A DNA stretch of 64,000 bases from Casuarina equisetifolia (taxonomy: Eukaryota; Streptophyta; Magnoliopsida; Fagales; Casuarinaceae): the NCBI GenBank assembly GCA_028551475.1, contig CM052354.1, forward strand, positions 18,127,258 to 18,191,257. The letters run 5' to 3'. The notes under the pieces were generated by a model that saw only the letters and a list, made by a program, of their open reading frames with translations, searched no databases and was not told the DNA's origin. Positions 61,201 through 64,000 of the stretch are shown one piece after another. Position numbers and translations under genes: made by a program. How positions within the stretch are numbered: the first letter of the stretch is position 1; every line of letters starts with the position of its first letter.

Positions 61201-61656
61201 AAAGAAACAATTTTCGAGTGAAGAGGAAAAGTATTGGAAATGAACAGACAGCATCACTAAACCATATTCTAGGAGAAATATCTCAATTGTAAGATATTTC
61301 AAGATCGATGGAAAACTATAGAGGAAGAAGAACTCAGAGACATAAACACACAGACAAGATAGATTTACCATGAAAGCGAAGCCGGTGACCGTTGCCCACG
61401 AGTTTGCAAGAGTGGCACCGGCAAGCTCATGCTCGCCGAGGTGGCCGGCAAACATGACGGACACCAGGGTGATTAAGTAATAGAAAACATTGGTAAGAAT
61501 CAGCGGCAGGGAAAACAAGACTTGTCTCTTGGCCTCCTCCACGTCCAACACCTTCTTCCACCATCCTCCCTTCGTCTGTTCTCCATGCTCAACCTCTATC
61601 AAGGGCTTCCTGTCATCTAAATTGGCGTTTCCTGACATTCCTGTCGTTCCTGTCAT
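58258..61656 (-). CDS. MATE efflux transporter (DETOXIFICATION/DTX type)
   Basis: Exons: 61369-61656, 59596-60140, 59235-59321, 59079-59135, 58735-58973, 58519-58637, 58258-58389; 1467 bp, 488 residues, typical length, all introns GT..AG in phase. A membrane antiporter that exports organic compounds using a proton or sodium gradient. The N-terminal 45 residues are hydrophilic (cytosolic), then about twelve hydrophobic helices. Family signatures: [15 protein letters not shown] at about 98-112, [18 protein letters not shown] around the exon 2/3 joint, [15 protein letters not shown] at the exon 4/5 joint, and [18 protein letters not shown] near 410. The stop follows EHPALV. The substrate is not predictable; closest to the Arabidopsis DTX1-19-like group by motif wording. 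The start at 61656 follows a hydrophilic lead. Confidence 0.95.
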
Positions 61657-61747
61657 TCCTGTCTTCCTCCTTCTGTTCTTCTTCCTCTTTGTAGATTACT
61701 AAATGGAGGTGAGAATTGCATGATCCCATTAAAAAAACGAAAAGGGG

Positions 61748-61757
61748 TTATAATAAA
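61748..61757 (-). promoter_or_regulatory. Possible TATA box of the MATE gene
   Basis: The minus strand reads TTTATTATAA about 95 bp upstream of the ATG. It is AT-rich and plausible but not unique in the area. Confidence 0.35.
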
Positions 61758-64000
61758 TCAAAGCAGCATCAAACATAGATGTGTCGAGGATCTACAATAT
61801 ATCCAAGCAGCAGCATCAAACTGAGATGTCATACACATCCATTGACCGCCAGCCCTATTCTTTAACAGCTTGTTAATAACGGCTTTAGTGTATGGCCATG
61901 GTGTCCTATTGCTTATGATACACCAATTCTCACCATTTCTTTGCAGCAATAATGGAGAAGCCAACCCAACCAAAAATAAAGGTTGATTTTAAGTAATGGA
62001 TCGATTTTATTATATAAGAAAACAATTATTTCAGATGGAGCTTAGATTCTGAACAAATTCATTTAGTAATATGAACCAAGAAATTCATGCCATTTATTTA
62101 ACGTACTAAAAGCGGCTCCTCACATATACAAAGTCCCTTTCTGCTGCCGTGCCGGCTTCGCCATCCTGTAATAAATGTCGTACCGTTCTGAACAAATACT
62201 TCCAGAGATCTCACAACAATTGTTAATAGTTACAACACAGTGCTTGTAATGTGCTTCCCAAGAATGGTATATTGGGTTAGGATTTGTTGTAACACCTTTA
62301 TGAACTTAGGCCTTCTCAAGAGACTAGATGGCAGTGGAGATATGGAGATACCTGAAGGATGTAAATATCGAGTACCTTATTGATCTTGAGGATTCAGTGA
62401 CAAAGATGTAATAACTTCAATCACATTGTAGACCTACCAATTAGGAACTCCCAAACGAGAGGAAGAACACTTAGTCAGAGTAATAATGATAAGCACCCCG
62501 GCCTGCCCAGTGTCTGCGAAAGGGATAGCTAGCACATTCCTGTAGTCTACTTGAAGGACAAAGGGACCAGAAAAAGATGATGGTAACGCACAAGGCCCAC
62601 GTCCACATTTTGTATATTGTTGACTCACATATTTCCACAGCATGCTGAAAGCTATGGAAGACCAACCTTTTGTCTACTTCGATAAAAACAACAAATTCCT
62701 TCTTATCCTTTTTGGAGATAAATGGTTTTTATCATTGAATTAAAACGACAGGCTTCTCCTTTCCGAGGAATATATTTTCTTTCCAGATATTTTTATGTTT
62801 TTCCAAATTCATTCTTTATTTTTAGCAGAAGAGAAGTAGATTCAAAATTGAGGGCTTTGCTTTCACCGTTCAATATGTGAGTGCCTCTCACTTTCCGATT
62901 GGATTTGTCTTGTATGCGGTATGAGTGGCGGAGCCGTCTATCAGGAGACTGAATACGTACATAATCTGGAAGTTACTAAAAGTTCATTGAATTCTTATCG
63001 TTGCACTGTGTGATCTGGAATTTCATCTTTCTCCAAAGTCAAAAGTGGATGATGAGGGCCGGCGGCAAAATTTCTTGCTGATTTTAACATTAAATGATTA
63101 CTATTTTACTAAAAAAAAAAAGTATTTATGATGAAGATGATTCTATGAAGTCAAAGACACAATATCGCATTTTAAAAAATTTGTGGTAGTTTTACTCTTA
63201 ATCAATAAATCGTTGAATTAGTTAGCTTTGAATTCATTAGGTATACCAACCGTTCTCTTTATCCTTGAAAAGGAAACTACTAATATCGTCCATTTACATA
63301 ATGGGTCTTAACAAGATTTGAGAAATCTTGACACTCCAAACATATCGCAACTACAATTATTATGTATATAATGAGAATCTTACATTATATAAATACAACT
63401 TTTAGATAAAGTTTAAATATAAAAATGCCTTATTAATTCGAGTTAATTTTTTAGTTGAATTTTTAAGTCATCTATTACAATGTCAAAGCCTAAACTAAAT
63501 CTACTAGTGTAATCTTAAACTCAATAATGCTTAATGTGTTAGGACAAAAGTCCCATCACAAGATTTGTAACTTTTGGACTAGACTATGAATCTATTTGCT
63601 AATAATTACAATAGATCATGATTTTTTAGAGCTTTCAAGGCAAATGAAGATATCTCTTGTTTCTTTTTCGCTTTTTCTTTCCTCTTTCTTGCTGCCCATT
63701 TATGCGACAATCTCCTTCCTTTTTCTCTTCTTTTTCTGTTTTCCCCCACCTTTGTGCCTTTCCTTTCTTTGTACTTTTTCTTTCTATTATTGTTTCTATG
63801 TGTTGCTTCATTTCTCTTGTTTTTCTGTTATCTTGGGGTTGCTATATGAACAAGAGAATTTTAAGTAAACATAGAAAAATCAAAACATCATTTCACCAAC
63901 ACTACATTATATATTACCGAAAATAGTCAAAATAACTTTATAAAAATAAAGTTATCACACTAAGCTACCATCTATTGCATGAAGAAAATAAACAAAGTGT
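61758..64000. other. Right-end spacer
   Basis: No supported gene. A minus frame at 62434-62643 and pyrimidine-rich plus frames at 63596-63926 show no family motif. The latter are Phe/Leu-rich translations of a poly-pyrimidine stretch. Confidence 0.4.

Noticed and set aside
63596..63926. Two Phe/Leu/Ser-rich plus frames near the right edge
   Set aside because: They translate a long pyrimidine-rich stretch and resemble membrane protein only by composition.

Overview
This looks like a plant nuclear window from a eudicot. It is AT-rich and holds multi-exon genes with GT..AG introns, abundant retrotransposon debris, and protein families typical of land plants. The overall feel is grapevine-like, but that is an impression and not something I can prove from the sequence. 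All gene models were assembled by eye from splice sites, reading phase and family conservation.

Layout. (1) 151-8981, minus: most of DEP1, the bifunctional methylthioribulose-1-phosphate dehydratase/enolase-phosphatase of the methionine salvage (Yang) cycle. Eleven exons are visible and the last lies off the left edge. (2) 9337-28190: a segmental duplication. Segment B (20461-27905) carries an intact minus-strand gene for a CCCH zinc-finger/WD40 protein (ZFWD family). Segment A (9337-13229, resuming at 18241-18400) carries a decayed 3' part of the same gene and is split by an old Ty1/copia element (13230-18240). Segment C (27905-28190) is a short third remnant. (3) 28907-37970, plus: a 12-exon gene for a 422-residue protein with four CxxC motifs, DnaJ zinc-domain style, probably the EMB2737-type embryo-essential protein. 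Its introns hold a plastid petB insertion, a tandem duplication and one GC-AG intron. (4) 38478-51372: gene-poor, with a dead copia fragment, a 26-G run, direct repeats and a decayed reverse-transcriptase fragment that resembles an endogenous pararetrovirus. (5) 51373-52540, minus: an early nodulin-like phytocyanin with a very long proline-rich stalk. (6) 55277-55471, minus: a small eight-cysteine secreted-type peptide behind a strong TATA box. (7) 58258-61656, minus: a complete seven-exon MATE/DTX transporter. The last 2.3 kb shows no gene.

The genes do not form a pathway together. DEP1 is housekeeping metabolism, ZFWD a likely RNA-associated protein, the CxxC protein probably an organelle factor, the ENODL and cysteine-rich peptide are cell-surface or secreted, and the MATE protein is a membrane exporter. 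The most informative story is local genome evolution: a duplicated ZFWD locus in which one copy kept its gene while the other lost its 5' half, its splice sites and its reading frame and received a retrotransposon. Two unusual repeat arrays sit in the promoter and leader intron of the surviving copy. I found no convincing new biological system.
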